DNA of 64,000 nucleotides from JAJEBT01 sp965221485 (GTDB taxonomy: Bacteria; Pseudomonadota; Alphaproteobacteria; MPNO01; UBA830). The stretch spans positions 3,472,001 through 3,536,000 of the forward strand of contig OZ244893.1 in assembly GCA_965221485.1 (NCBI GenBank), written 5' to 3'. A program made the translations under genes and the position numbers. Below the pieces are notes generated by a model. The model searched no databases, was not told where the DNA came from, and was given only the letters and a program-made list of their open reading frames with translations. Of this stretch, positions 53,967-63,887 are shown one piece after another (within the stretch, counting starts at the first letter, position 1; each line of letters opens with the position of its first letter).

Positions 53967-55275
53967 ACCGGACCAGGGAATGGCGACGACACAGGCTGGC
54001 CAGAGTTCAGGTGCTCTGCTGTCAAAAAACATGCGCAGGCGCAATGCTGCCGAGAAGCGATTTCGCCTTTATGGGGCCGCAGCCATTGCCCTCGCGATCG
54101 GTGCGCTTCTCTGGCTGCTGATCAGCATTTTTCTCACCGGGTATTCCGCATTCGTTCAGACCAGGGTCAAGCTCGATATACATTTTGATTCCGCAGTCAT
54201 TGATCCCGCGGGATCCGGTGATGCGCGCGTATTGCAGGAGGCGAATTATGCGTTGCTGTACCGCAAGGCCATTGAACGACTGTTTCCCGAAGTCAGTGGG
54301 CGTCGCGACAAGCGTGACCTGCGGCGCCTCATCAGTTCCGGTGCTGATCTGGAGTTGCGGGACCGGGTTCTCTCCGATCCGGCCATTATTGGGCAAACGG
54401 TTGCAGTCTGGGTTACCGCATCGGACGATCTCGATCAGTTTCACAAGGGAGCTCATTCACGAGAGACTCCCGAAGACTCCCGACCGTTCAAGGACAAGCA
54501 GATCGCCTGGTATGACCGGCTTGCTGCTGATGATCGGGTCGCGGCCAGGTTCAATACAACATTGTTTACCGCCGGAGCCTCCCGCGAACCGGAACAGGCC
54601 GGTATCTGGGGTGCGATCGTCGGTTCATTCTGGACCCTGTTGATCACCTTGCTGCTCAGCTTTCCTGTTGGTGTGTCCGCGGCTGTCTATCTCGAGGAAT
54701 TTGCGCCGAAAAATCGCTGGACAGATCTGATTGAGGTCAACATCAACAATCTGGCTGCAGTGCCTTCGATCGTCTTTGGATTGCTCGGGCTCGCCGTTTT
54801 TCTCAGCTTCTTCGGATTGCCGCGTTCGGCGCCGCTTGTCGGCGGCATGGTTCTTGCGCTCATGACCCTGCCAACAATCATCATTGCCACCCGTGCAGCT
54901 CTGAAAGCGGTTCCACCGTCCATTCGGGAGGCCGCTTACGGAGTCGGCGCATCCCCGCTGCAGACCGTCTTCCACCATGTCCTGCCCCTGGCGTTGCCGG
55001 GCATCCTGACTGGGACCATCATCGGGATGGCGCAGGCGCTTGGCGAAACGGCACCGCTTCTGATGATTGGCATGGTGGCGTTCATTGTCGATATTCCGGG
55101 CGGGCCGCTGAGCGCGTCCACCGTGCTTCCGGTCCAGATATTCCTTTGGAGTGATCTGCCCGAGAGAGCCTTCGTCGAACGCACGAGTGCGGCCATTCTG
55201 GTTCTGCTCGGCTTCCTCATTGTGATGAATTTGATCGCTGTTCTGCTGCGCAAGCGCTTCGAAAGGCGCTGGTAG
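53959..55275 (+). CDS. pstA: phosphate ABC transporter permease PstA with DUF3333-type insert
   Basis: 438 residues from ATG 53959. After the first membrane segment (AIALAIGALLWLLISIFL) comes a roughly 150-residue extracytoplasmic region of the alphaproteobacterial DUF3333 type. Then the PstA core: VYLEEFAPKNRWTDLIEVNI, AVPSIVFGLLGLAVFL, EAAYGVGASPLQTVFHHVLP. Pairs with PstC to form the phosphate channel. Confidence 0.93.
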   Translation: MTEPDQGMATTQAGQSSGALLSKNMRRRNAAEKRFRLYGAAAIALAIGALLWLLISIFLTGYSAFVQTRVKLDIHFDSAVIDPAGSGDARVLQEANYALLYRKAIERLFPEVSGRRDKRDLRRLISSGADLELRDRVLSDPAIIGQTVAVWVTASDDLDQFHKGAHSRETPEDSRPFKDKQIAWYDRLAADDRVAARFNTTLFTAGASREPEQAGIWGAIVGSFWTLLITLLLSFPVGVSAAVYLEEFAPKNRWTDLIEVNINNLAAVPSIVFGLLGLAVFLSFFGLPRSAPLVGGMVLALMTLPTIIIATRAALKAVPPSIREAAYGVGASPLQTVFHHVLPLALPGILTGTIIGMAQALGETAPLLMIGMVAFIVDIPGGPLSASTVLPVQIFLWSDLPERAFVERTSAAILVLLGFLIVMNLIAVLLRKRFERRW

Positions 55276-55300
55276 CGGACTGCGGAAGGGGCTGTATGAT

Positions 55301-56146
55301 ATGGATACCATGATTGGTAATGCTGACGTTGATCAGGTCCGAACAGGCTATGATGCCGACGGTTGGGAAAACGAACGCCCCGAGTCCGTTGACATCAAGA
55401 TCACGGCCCGCGGCGTCGATGTCTTCTATGGTGGAAAGCAGGCGCTCCACGGGGTCGATCTTGACGTACCCTCGCATCAGGTTACGGCTCTGATCGGTCC
55501 TTCCGGATGTGGAAAATCCACGTTTCTTCGTTGCCTCAATCGCATGAATGACGTGATCGACGGGTGCCGGGTCAGCGGCCGGATCTCCATAGACAGCGAG
55601 GACATTTATCATCCGTCGCTGGATGTCGTGCAGTTGCGTGCACGGGTGGGGATGGTGTTCCAGAAGCCGAACCCGTTCCCGAAGTCGATTTATGACAACA
55701 TCGCCTACGGGCCGCGAATTCACGGGATTGTTTCCAACAAGGCCCAGCTTGACGAAATCGTCCATACAAGCCTCGAGAAAGCCGGGCTGTTTGAAGAGGT
55801 CAAGGATCGATTGAATGAGCCGGGAACGAGCCTTTCGGGCGGTCAGCAACAGCGACTGTGCATTGCCCGCGCCATTGCTGTCAGCCCCGATGTGATTCTC
55901 ATGGATGAACCCTGCTCGGCCCTGGATCCGATTGCCACCGCCCGTATCGAGGAATTGATTGACGAATTGCGTGATCGGTTCACGATTGTCATCGTGACCC
56001 ATTCGATGCAGCAGGCAGCGCGTGTCTCGCAGCAGACAGCATTTTTTCACCTCGGATACCTGATCGAGGTCGGAGAGACAGAGCGCATGTTTACCAATCC
56101 CAGCGATGAACGCACACAGGGTTACATCACCGGGAGATATGGTTGA
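55301..56146 (+). CDS. pstB: phosphate ABC transporter ATP-binding protein PstB
   Basis: 281 residues with a variable 30-residue N-terminal tail. Walker A GPSGCGKSTFLRCLNRMND is PstB-specific. FQKPNPFPKSIYDNIAYGPR, SLSGGQQQRLCIARAIA, LMDEPCSALDPIATARIEEL and VTHSMQQAARVS follow. It powers phosphate import. Confidence 0.97.
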   Translation: MDTMIGNADVDQVRTGYDADGWENERPESVDIKITARGVDVFYGGKQALHGVDLDVPSHQVTALIGPSGCGKSTFLRCLNRMNDVIDGCRVSGRISIDSEDIYHPSLDVVQLRARVGMVFQKPNPFPKSIYDNIAYGPRIHGIVSNKAQLDEIVHTSLEKAGLFEEVKDRLNEPGTSLSGGQQQRLCIARAIAVSPDVILMDEPCSALDPIATARIEELIDELRDRFTIVIVTHSMQQAARVSQQTAFFHLGYLIEVGETERMFTNPSDERTQGYITGRYG

Positions 56147-56915
56147 TCAGTGTTCGGAAATGACTGTCATGATAACCAACACGCAAGCTGGCGAGCATAT
56201 CGTCAAGTCCTATGATCAGGAACTCGAGAGCCTGAACAACGACATCGTGAAGATGGGCGGTCTGACAGAAACCCAGATCGCCCGGGCTGTCGAGGCTGTG
56301 GTGCGGCGGAATCCGGAACTGGCGCTTCGCGTTGTCGATGACGATGACCTGATCGACGACCTCAACTATGAAATCGATATCCAGACAACACGCATGATGG
56401 CGTTGCGCCAGCCGATGGCCCAGGATCTGCGCCAGATCGTCGGCGCACTGAAGATCGCTTCGGACCTTGAGCGGATTGGCGACTACGCGGCCAATATCGC
56501 CAAACGGGCGGTTTCGTTGACCAGTTCGGCTCCGGTCCCACCGGTCCAGTCAATCCCGCGCATGAGCCGGATGGCCCAGCATATGGTCAAGGAGGTGCTT
56601 GATGCCTATGTCGCGCGCGATGCTGATCAGGCCATTCGCGTATGGCATGCGGATGAAACCCTTGACGGCATGTATACCAGCCTGTTCCGCGAAGCCCTGA
56701 CCTACATGATGGAGGATCCGCGGCAAATCTCTGTCTGCACCCACCTCCTGTTCATCGCGAAGAACATCGAGCGGATCGGGGACCATGTGACCAACGTTGC
56801 GGAAACCATTTATTTTGTGGTGCATGGAGAGCGGTTGCGGGCGACACGCCCGAAGGGCGGAGGCCCTGAAGGATCGGTTTTGCCGGATGTTGATCAGGAC
56901 AGCATGTCGTCATGA
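56139..56915 (+). CDS. phoU: phosphate transport regulator PhoU
   Basis: 258 residues if ATG 56139 is used, which lies in the last codons of pstB and follows GGGAG. ATG 56160 (251 residues) is equally plausible. Two three-helix bundles carry the metal-cluster motifs: DLRQIVGALKIASDLERIGDYAANIAKR and ICTHLLFIAKNIERIGDHVTNVAE (E/D..R.GD). PhoU links Pst to PhoR and keeps the regulon off when phosphate is ample. Confidence 0.93.
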   Translation: MVDQCSEMTVMITNTQAGEHIVKSYDQELESLNNDIVKMGGLTETQIARAVEAVVRRNPELALRVVDDDDLIDDLNYEIDIQTTRMMALRQPMAQDLRQIVGALKIASDLERIGDYAANIAKRAVSLTSSAPVPPVQSIPRMSRMAQHMVKEVLDAYVARDADQAIRVWHADETLDGMYTSLFREALTYMMEDPRQISVCTHLLFIAKNIERIGDHVTNVAETIYFVVHGERLRATRPKGGGPEGSVLPDVDQDSMSS

Positions 56916-57613
56916 GACCGGTTATCCTGATCGTTGAGGACGAGCCGGCCCTTGTCGAGGTCCTGCACTACAACTTCCAGAGAGCCGGTTTCGAGGCCCT
57001 GTCATCAGACAATGGCGAGGATGCCCTTCTGGTTGCTGAAGAACGTTCGATTGACCTCGTCATTCTGGACTGGATGTTGCCGGGAATGTCCGGCATCGAG
57101 GTGTGCCGCCAATTACGCCGCGGTCCGGCGACGAGCAGCGTCCCGATTATCATGCTGACTGCCCGGGGAGAGGCGCACGATCGCCTTCGAGGATTTGAAA
57201 CGGGAGCAGACGATTACGTGACCAAGCCCGTGTCTCCCGAGGAACTGGTGGCCCGCGCCCGAGCTGTGCTGCGTCGGACGCGCCCGGCTCTCTCTGCTGA
57301 GATCCTGAGTTACCGGGATCTCAGGATGAACCTGAGCGAACACAAGGTCACACGAGGTCAACGACAGATTCATCTCGGACCCACGGAATTCAGGTTGTTG
57401 CGGCATTTCATGGAATATCCGGGGCGGGTCTTTTCGAGAGATCAGTTGATCGACTCCGTCTGGGGGCATGACATCTTCATTGATTCGAGGACTGTTGATG
57501 TACATATCCGGCGGTTGCGAAAGGCCCTCAACCGGGATCGGGAAAAAGACTTCATCCGCACTGTAAGATCAGCCGGCTACGCGCTTGATGCCGACGCCAA
57601 GGCGCCTGCCTGA
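56912..57613 (+). CDS. phoB: phosphate regulon response regulator PhoB
   Basis: 233 residues. Receiver domain with ILIVEDEPALVEVL, phosphoacceptor D53 in VILDWMLPGMSG, K in TKPVSPEEL. Winged-helix output GPTEFRLLRHFMEYPGRVFS, VDVHIRRLRKALN. ATG overlaps the phoU stop (ATGA). Acts at Pho boxes such as 52483-52500. Confidence 0.95.
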   Translation: MRPVILIVEDEPALVEVLHYNFQRAGFEALSSDNGEDALLVAEERSIDLVILDWMLPGMSGIEVCRQLRRGPATSSVPIIMLTARGEAHDRLRGFETGADDYVTKPVSPEELVARARAVLRRTRPALSAEILSYRDLRMNLSEHKVTRGQRQIHLGPTEFRLLRHFMEYPGRVFSRDQLIDSVWGHDIFIDSRTVDVHIRRLRKALNRDREKDFIRTVRSAGYALDADAKAPA

Positions 57614-57614
57614 A

Positions 57615-57632
57615 GTTCCGCCACGACGGAAC
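57615..57632 (+). terminator. weak hairpin just after phoB
   Basis: GTTCCG, six-base loop, CGGAAC immediately after the stop. There is no T run, so a terminator is only a possibility. Confidence 0.25.
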
Positions 57633-57773
57633 GACCCGCGGCAAATGAACAACACAACGCGCCTTGCACATGGTATTACGGCGACGGTCCGAACCCTGAT
57701 TGACGATCTGTCATGAGGCGAACACCAGGTCTCGACGCAGGCGGCCGGGACTCGCTGAATGCACCGGGGTGTG

Positions 57774-58988
57774 TCAGGAGTGGGCGCGTTCCCAGTCGAC
57801 CATGTAGTCTCTTGTTTCGGGGGTTGCGTACCGGTCCTTGGCCAACTGCAGCTGGAACACCATCTGATCGTCGAAACGGAAACTCATTTCGCAGCCCAGC
57901 AGATAGAATTCCCACATGCGGCAGAATCGCTCGTCATACATTTCGGCGACTGTCGAGCGATTTTCGCGAAACCGTCGGTGCCAGTGCCTGAGGGTCTCGG
58001 CATAGTGCGTCCTGAGAATTTCGACATCCGTGGAAATCAGTCCGGCCTGCTCAAGCGCGGTGAAGACCTCGGAAAGCGCTGGTGTGTAGCCTCCCGGGAA
58101 GATGTATTTGCGAAGCCATGCATTGGTATTTCCGGGTTCAGTGAAACGACCGATCGAATGAAGCAACATGACCCCCCGGTCGGTGAGAAGTCGTCGAACA
58201 TGGCGAAAGAATTCCAGATAATGACGGGCCCCTACATGTTCGAACATGCCGACGGAAACGATACGGTCGAAGGGCCCCGTAACCTCCCGGTAATCCTGCA
58301 ACAGAAACCGGACCTGGTCCTTCAGGCCGGCATCCTGCGCCCGCTGGACCGAAACCTGGTGCTGTTCACGTGACAGGGTGACGCCGGTCACGTTGGCGCC
58401 GGTCTCGCGTGCGAGGTACAGGCCCAGGCCCCCCCATCCCGAGCCGATATCGAGCACACGCATACCGGGTTCCAGAAGGAGCTTGGAGGCAATATGGCGC
58501 TTCTTGGCATGCTGCGCCTGGTCAAGGGTGGTATTGGTGTTCGGGAAATAGGCGCAGGAATATTGCCGGTCTTCGTCGAGAAACAGATCAAAGAGGTCGT
58601 CCGAAAGATCATAATGATGGGCGACGTTGGTTTGTGCCCTGCGAATCGGATTATGTTGCTGAATGGGCCGTGCGATATGGCGAATAAAGGCAGTTGCTGC
58701 CTTGCCGAGGGGGCCCTCGCGGCGCAGATTGCGAATATTGTGTCCGACAAACTCGAAGAAATCGGAGATGTCTCCATTCTCCACGGTCAGGGTGCCGTCC
58801 ATATAGGCTTCGCCAATGGCAAGTCTCGGATTGAGACCCAGCCGCCTGTGCAATGCCTTGCTGTGCAGACGCACCGTCAGGGATGGTTGTGCTGAAGCGT
58901 CCCCGAAACTGTGCCGTCGCCCCTTCGCATCGATCAGGACGAGATGACCAGACGTTACGAAACGCTCAAGAAAATTCGCAACGAGCAT
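57774..58988 (-). CDS. cfa: cyclopropane-fatty-acyl-phospholipid synthase
   Basis: 404 residues from ATG 58988, with AGAAGG before it. The longer frame to 59333 has no homologous extension. SAM-binding VLDIGSGWGGLGLYLARETG, and family motifs HHYDLSDDLFDLFLDEDRQY, YSCAYF, SVGMFEHVGARHY, LHSIGRF fit Cfa. It methylates double bonds of membrane lipids to cyclopropanes in stationary phase or acid. Stop lies 160 bases from the phoB stop, convergent. Confidence 0.92.
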   Translation of the reverse strand: MLVANFLERFVTSGHLVLIDAKGRRHSFGDASAQPSLTVRLHSKALHRRLGLNPRLAIGEAYMDGTLTVENGDISDFFEFVGHNIRNLRREGPLGKAATAFIRHIARPIQQHNPIRRAQTNVAHHYDLSDDLFDLFLDEDRQYSCAYFPNTNTTLDQAQHAKKRHIASKLLLEPGMRVLDIGSGWGGLGLYLARETGANVTGVTLSREQHQVSVQRAQDAGLKDQVRFLLQDYREVTGPFDRIVSVGMFEHVGARHYLEFFRHVRRLLTDRGVMLLHSIGRFTEPGNTNAWLRKYIFPGGYTPALSEVFTALEQAGLISTDVEILRTHYAETLRHWHRRFRENRSTVAEMYDERFCRMWEFYLLGCEMSFRFDDQMVFQLQLAKDRYATPETRDYMVDWERAHS

Positions 58989-59301
58989 GCCTTCTCTCTC
59001 TGTGGGTTCATTGATGCAAAGCCTAATTCCGCGGCCGATGAAACGCAATCCGGCCCGGTCGTGGCATATGCGGCCGCCTCTGCCGCGCACTCCCGTCAAT
59101 CGACGGGTATTGCCCCCAACCTCTCCTGACGCACAGCCGATGCCGGCTTGACGACAATGCCGGGCTGTCCCGGTGATTGCGCGGGGTTGTGGATGATTGC
59201 AGCAGGGCTCCGGGCGTGATCTGAAGCCGCAGTACCACGCAGCGGAGGGGGCGGCCCGAACAGCGGAGAGACCGCAAAAAGTCTCTTCCGGTCTGGTCCC
59301 G
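58989..59301. other. 313-base gap upstream of cfa
   Basis: Upstream region of cfa and downstream of ampG on the same strand. No gene, clear promoter hexamers or terminator recognised. Confidence 0.35.
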
Positions 59302-60726
59302 CTATCCCGATTCCCCGGCGGCTTCGCGGCCAAACAGGCGAACCCGTGCTCCGGACAGCATGTCGCGGAGCCGTCGGCGAATGAGCCAGAGGCATATCAG
59401 TGACGGCGTGACCATCAGTGTCGTAATGACGAAGAATGTGCCCCAGTCGCCATCAAGCCAGTCGACCAGCTCACCGGAAGCTGAACCGAACAGGGTTCTC
59501 CCTGCGGTTCCGATCGAAGCCAGCAAGGCATATTGTGTCGCGGTATAGGTTCTGTCGACCAGCATGGAAATAAAGGCGACAAAGGTCACGGTTGCAAACG
59601 CGCTTGCGAGGTCATCGGCGACAACAGCGATCGCAAACAGAAGCTCGGACTTCCCCGACCAGGCGAGCAAGGCAAACAGGAGATTGGTCATCGCCATGGC
59701 CACGCCTGACACGAACAGTCCCCGGATCAGGCCAACCCGGATGGCAACAAGACCGCCCAGCACGGTGAATACCACGGTTGTGATCCATCCGAGTCCCTTG
59801 GAGTAGAGAGCGATGTCCGACTTGGTGAAACCGACCTCCTTGTAGAAAACAAGGGACATGCGCCCCATGAAGGCCTCGCCGATCTTGAACAGGAAAATAA
59901 AGCCAAGAACCGTCAGGGCGATTGCCAAACCGTTTCGACGGAAGAAACTGGCCAGCGGGCTGACCACGGTTCCCGCCAGCCAGGCCGTGGCGGATGCGGC
60001 AAAATCCGGCAATTTCAATGTCGCGGCAATCCGGCGGCCGCTGTCGCCTTGCGCGCTCAGAAGTCGGCTGCGATCGGCTTCCCGAACGAAGGCGAGCCCG
60101 ATATTGCACAGGATGATCAGGACTGTCAGAACAAGAAAGGTGGCCTGCCAGTAGTTTTCAACCCCTGATCGTTCAAGCATCGCTGCGGTCTCCAGCGCCA
60201 CGATGCCGCCCAGCTTGTATCCCGTCCACCATCCGACGACAGCGACGGCCGCTCCGGCTGCCATTGCTTCCGATTCGCTCGTGCCGATCTGTTCGATGCG
60301 AAGCGCGTCGACGGCGATGTCCTGCGTGGCAGAGGCGGTGGCGATGATCAGCCCGATGGCCACCACTCCGCCCAGATTGGCAACGGGATCCGACAGGCTC
60401 CACAGGACGAGGCTGATGAGAATGACGGCCTGCAACGTGACGATCCAGGCACGGCGTTGCCCGATTCTGGAGGTCAGCCAGGGCACCTGAATTCGGTCGA
60501 CAAGCGGCGCCCAGAGAAAATTGACCGCATAAACCGCAAAAATAAGCCCGGCCCAGCCGATCGTGCCCCGGCTCAGACCGTCTTCCTTGAGCCACAGGCT
60601 CAGACTGCTCCCGATCAGGACCCAGGGGAAGCCGCTGATGATCCCGAGAAGGAGAATGCAAAACATCCGTTTCTGGAAATAAACTTCCAGAGCGTTCCAG
60701 CCGCGTGCTTCTGTGGAAGGGGTCAT
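59302..60726 (-). CDS. AmpG-family MFS permease (muropeptide-type)
   Basis: 474 residues from ATG 60726, with AGGAAG before it. About twelve membrane helices. Family stretches: LGIISGFPWVLIGSSLSLWL near the N-terminus, GWAGLIFAVYAVNFLWAPLVD, ATASATQDIAVDALRIE. AmpG imports GlcNAc-anhydroMurNAc peptides for wall recycling. It fits with the VanX-like dipeptidase elsewhere in the window but is not adjacent to it. The substrate is inferred from family. Confidence 0.88.
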   Translation of the reverse strand: MTPSTEARGWNALEVYFQKRMFCILLLGIISGFPWVLIGSSLSLWLKEDGLSRGTIGWAGLIFAVYAVNFLWAPLVDRIQVPWLTSRIGQRRAWIVTLQAVILISLVLWSLSDPVANLGGVVAIGLIIATASATQDIAVDALRIEQIGTSESEAMAAGAAVAVVGWWTGYKLGGIVALETAAMLERSGVENYWQATFLVLTVLIILCNIGLAFVREADRSRLLSAQGDSGRRIAATLKLPDFAASATAWLAGTVVSPLASFFRRNGLAIALTVLGFIFLFKIGEAFMGRMSLVFYKEVGFTKSDIALYSKGLGWITTVVFTVLGGLVAIRVGLIRGLFVSGVAMAMTNLLFALLAWSGKSELLFAIAVVADDLASAFATVTFVAFISMLVDRTYTATQYALLASIGTAGRTLFGSASGELVDWLDGDWGTFFVITTLMVTPSLICLWLIRRRLRDMLSGARVRLFGREAAGESG

Positions 60727-61430
60727 CGCTTCCTGTCTGGTGGCGAGCAAGGGATCGGTTGACCGGGTCGACGATCTGAAAGCCAGCCTCCGACCATATG
60801 GCATAATGCCCCGGAAAACCGAATCATTGTTGCCTCGGCGTTGGCTCTTTGACTTGCGGTTATGCGAGGCCGCTTCCCGGTACCGTCCCGAAAAAGCACA
60901 GCTCTCGCCGGCGCGGGTGCAGACAGCGCCGGTTGACTGGCCGCGTCAGACCACAGGTTGCCGCATGAACCGGCCTGCGATCCCCGCGGGTCATTGCGGA
61001 AAACCGGATGCCGGGGCCCGAAAAAGCGACCAGGCCGGTGCCTCTGCAGGTTCAAGGCCGTATCCGGGGCTGCGGACATGGACACGGATCCGGTCGGGTG
61101 GGTAAGCGCAGTAAACGGGAGAGAGCCTGTCCCAGACGGCGGAAGCACAGGGTGCAGCAGCGGCACGGACGGCGGACGGCCTTCATCACCGGGTCTGCTG
61201 ATGCCGATTCCGAACAGGCACGGGGTCCGGTTCAGCCGCGACGGCCAGGGTTCAGCCGGAAGCCGCAGGCTGCCGTGGTGAATGCTCCGGCGGGGGCCGG
61301 TGGTTCCTTTCTGCAGGGCGGGGCTTCCTGAGCAAATATCTCCGCCGGACACAGGGGGCTGCAAAGGGCGGCCCGGCGTCGCAGGCGATCAGACCTGGCC
61401 GGAGGACCGGACCGTATCCAATAATGATCC
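60727..61430. other. 704-base gap without a recognisable gene
   Basis: Long GC-rich region upstream of ampG and downstream of the ArsC-like gene. Frames crossing it have no coding character (R/P/G-rich). No RNA motif was recognised. Confidence 0.35.
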
Positions 61431-61928
61431 CTACGGTACCTGACCGATCTCGTCGAGGCGCTTCTGCAGGGACAATCGATCCAGCCCCGTGGTCGGAAGA
61501 TGCACGAAAATGGAGATGCGATTGGTCAGCATTCGCAGTGCGTCCGCAAAGGCAGCCCGCTTTACGGCTTCACTCCCCTCGACCCCTGCAGGATCGGGTA
61601 ATCCCCAATGGGCAGACATGGGTTGGCCCGGCCAGACCGGGCAGACTTCCCCGGCGGCGTTGTCACAAACCGTGAAGACGAAGTCCATCCGGGGTGCATC
61701 GGGTCCCGCGAATTCCATCCAGTCCTTCGACCTCAACCCGGAAACCGGAAAATTCTGGTTCCTGAGGAGATCGAGCGCATAGGGATGGATCTGTCCCGTG
61801 GGTTGGCTGCCGGCGCTGTATCCGAGAAAGCGGCCCTGATCCTCTCGTCGCAGTACGCATTCCGCCATGATGCTGCGCGCCGAATTTCCGGTGCACAGGA
61901 ACAGAACACTGTATGGCTTGTCCGCCAT
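61431..61928 (-). CDS. ArsC-type arsenate reductase / low-molecular-weight tyrosine-phosphatase family
   Basis: 165 residues. Phosphatase loop LCTGNSARSIMAE (CX5R: C..R) at residues about 11-23. VCDNAAGEVCPVWPG supplies further cysteine residues, and HWGLPDPAG has the catalytic aspartate. This combination fits thioredoxin-coupled arsenate reductases as well as plain LMW phosphatases. No arsenite exporter or ArsR gene is next to it, so the role stays open. Confidence 0.85.
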   Translation of the reverse strand: MADKPYSVLFLCTGNSARSIMAECVLRREDQGRFLGYSAGSQPTGQIHPYALDLLRNQNFPVSGLRSKDWMEFAGPDAPRMDFVFTVCDNAAGEVCPVWPGQPMSAHWGLPDPAGVEGSEAVKRAAFADALRMLTNRISIFVHLPTTGLDRLSLQKRLDEIGQVP

Positions 61929-62015
61929 CGTCTTTCAGTGCCCTCATTTTCCGCAAACGAACATCGGATAGCACCAATTCATGACACAGCCATGACAGTT
62001 CCATGACGTCTGGTA

Positions 62016-63887
62016 TTACCCCGTGGCCGCGCGAACCCGCTTGTGCTCGGCGCGTTTCCGCACATGAGGATCAAGGTGGCGCTTGCGCAGACGGACATGA
62101 CGGGGCGTCACCTCCACCAGCTCGTCATCTTCGATATATCCGATGGCTTCTTCGAGACCCCGATGCAGCGGAGGGGTCAGACGCACCGCATCGTCGCTTC
62201 CCGCTGCGCGTATGTTCGTCAGCTTCTTGGTGCGCAGCGGATTCACAACCAGATCATTGCCACGGTTGTGCTCACCGATAATCATCCCCTCGTAAACCTC
62301 GGTTCCGCCCCCGATGAACAGGACACCGCGATCCTCGAGATTCCACAATGCGAACGGCACTGACTTTCCGTCTGTGTTCGATACGAGAACCCCGTTTCGG
62401 CGCCCCGGGATCTGCCCCTTGTCGGGTGCGTAGCCATGAAAGACCCGGCTCATGACACCGGTGCCGCGCGTGTCATTCAGAAACTGCCCGTGATAACCGA
62501 TCAATCCCCGTGTTGGCGCGAGGAACACCAACCTCGTCTGCCCGCCTATAAGGGGATGCATGTCTGTCATTTCCGCACGGCGCTGACTCATCGCTTCCAC
62601 CACCGTTCCGACAAACCCCGAATCGAGGTCAACGGTCACCTCTTCAACCGGTTCGCTGCGTTGACCCGAGTCCGGGTCACCCCGGAACAGCACACGAGGC
62701 CGCGAAACCGAAAACTCGTATCCCTCCCGGCGCATGGTTTCGATCAGAATACCCAGCTGCAATTCACCCCGGCCCCGCACCTCGAATTCCGTTTCGTCGT
62801 CGGTCCGGGCGACCGATACGGCGACATTGCCTTCGGCTTCCCGAAACAGCCGGTCTCCCAGCATTCGCGATGTCACCTTGTCACCATCCTGACCCGCGAG
62901 AGGAGAGTCGTTGACAGAAAAATACATGGCAAGGGTCGGTGGATCGATGGGGCGCGCCTTCACGGGTGTGTCCAGTTCCGGATCCGCGATCGTATCCGTA
63001 ACCGAAGCCTTGCGAAGACCGGCAATAGCGACAATGTCGCCGGCATGAGCTTCGGTGACAGGAACCCGCTCGATGCCCCGAAACGACAGGAGCCTTGTCA
63101 GCCGCGCCGTTTCGATTGTGGCGCCACTCTGGTCCACTGCGACAACAGGAGAATTGACCCGCGCCAGACCGCGTTCGATACGCCCCGTAAGTACGCGGCC
63201 GAGAAAGGGGTCGTACTCCAGAATGCTGCAAAGCATTGCGAAGGAACCCTCGACCTCGGCTTGTGGTGCCGGCACACGGGTTATCACCTGTTCAAACAGG
63301 GGCGAGAGTGATTGTCCCGATTCCTCCGGATCCTCGACGGCCCAGCCCTGTCTTGCTGATGCGAACAGGGTCCGGAAATCCAGCTGGTCGTCGCTGGCTT
63401 CCAGCGTCACAAAGAGGTCGAAGATCTCCTCTTCCACCTCACGGGCCCGGGCATCCGGGCGGTCCATCTTGTTGACAACCACAATCGGGTGCAAGCCCGA
63501 TGACAACGCCTTCATGGTGACGAAGCGCGTTTGCGGCATCGGGCCTTCGGCCGCGTCGACAAGAATGACGACACCGTCCACCATGTCGAGAATGCGTTCT
63601 ACCTCGCCGCCAAAGTCGGCATGTCCCGGTGTGTCGACAATGTTTATCCGGACATCGCTCCATGTCACCGATGCACATTTGGAAAGAACCGTAATTCCGC
63701 GTTCCCGTTCGAGATCGATGTTGTCAAGAACCCGTTCCGCCACGCGCTGGTTTTCGCGGAAGGTTCCCGATTGCCACAACATCTGATCAACAAGCGTGGT
63801 CTTGCCATGATCCACATGGGCAATGATGGCGATATTGCGGACGCCTTTGGCCGTGTCGTGGGGCGGCTGACCCGTAAACCGGGTCAA
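62016..63887 (-). CDS. typA: translational GTPase TypA/BipA
   Basis: 623 residues. Start TTG 63887 overlaps the stop of the upstream kinase gene (TTGA), and homology begins immediately after. G1 AHVDHGKTTLVDQ, G2 ERGITVLSK, G3 DTPGHADFGGE, G4 NKMD, domain III and the TypA-specific C-terminal part (NPLRTKKLTNIRA, EAIGYIEDDELVEVTP). Ribosome-associated GTPase needed for assembly and growth in stress or cold. Confidence 0.95.
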   Translation of the reverse strand: MTRFTGQPPHDTAKGVRNIAIIAHVDHGKTTLVDQMLWQSGTFRENQRVAERVLDNIDLERERGITVLSKCASVTWSDVRINIVDTPGHADFGGEVERILDMVDGVVILVDAAEGPMPQTRFVTMKALSSGLHPIVVVNKMDRPDARAREVEEEIFDLFVTLEASDDQLDFRTLFASARQGWAVEDPEESGQSLSPLFEQVITRVPAPQAEVEGSFAMLCSILEYDPFLGRVLTGRIERGLARVNSPVVAVDQSGATIETARLTRLLSFRGIERVPVTEAHAGDIVAIAGLRKASVTDTIADPELDTPVKARPIDPPTLAMYFSVNDSPLAGQDGDKVTSRMLGDRLFREAEGNVAVSVARTDDETEFEVRGRGELQLGILIETMRREGYEFSVSRPRVLFRGDPDSGQRSEPVEEVTVDLDSGFVGTVVEAMSQRRAEMTDMHPLIGGQTRLVFLAPTRGLIGYHGQFLNDTRGTGVMSRVFHGYAPDKGQIPGRRNGVLVSNTDGKSVPFALWNLEDRGVLFIGGGTEVYEGMIIGEHNRGNDLVVNPLRTKKLTNIRAAGSDDAVRLTPPLHRGLEEAIGYIEDDELVEVTPRHVRLRKRHLDPHVRKRAEHKRVRAATG

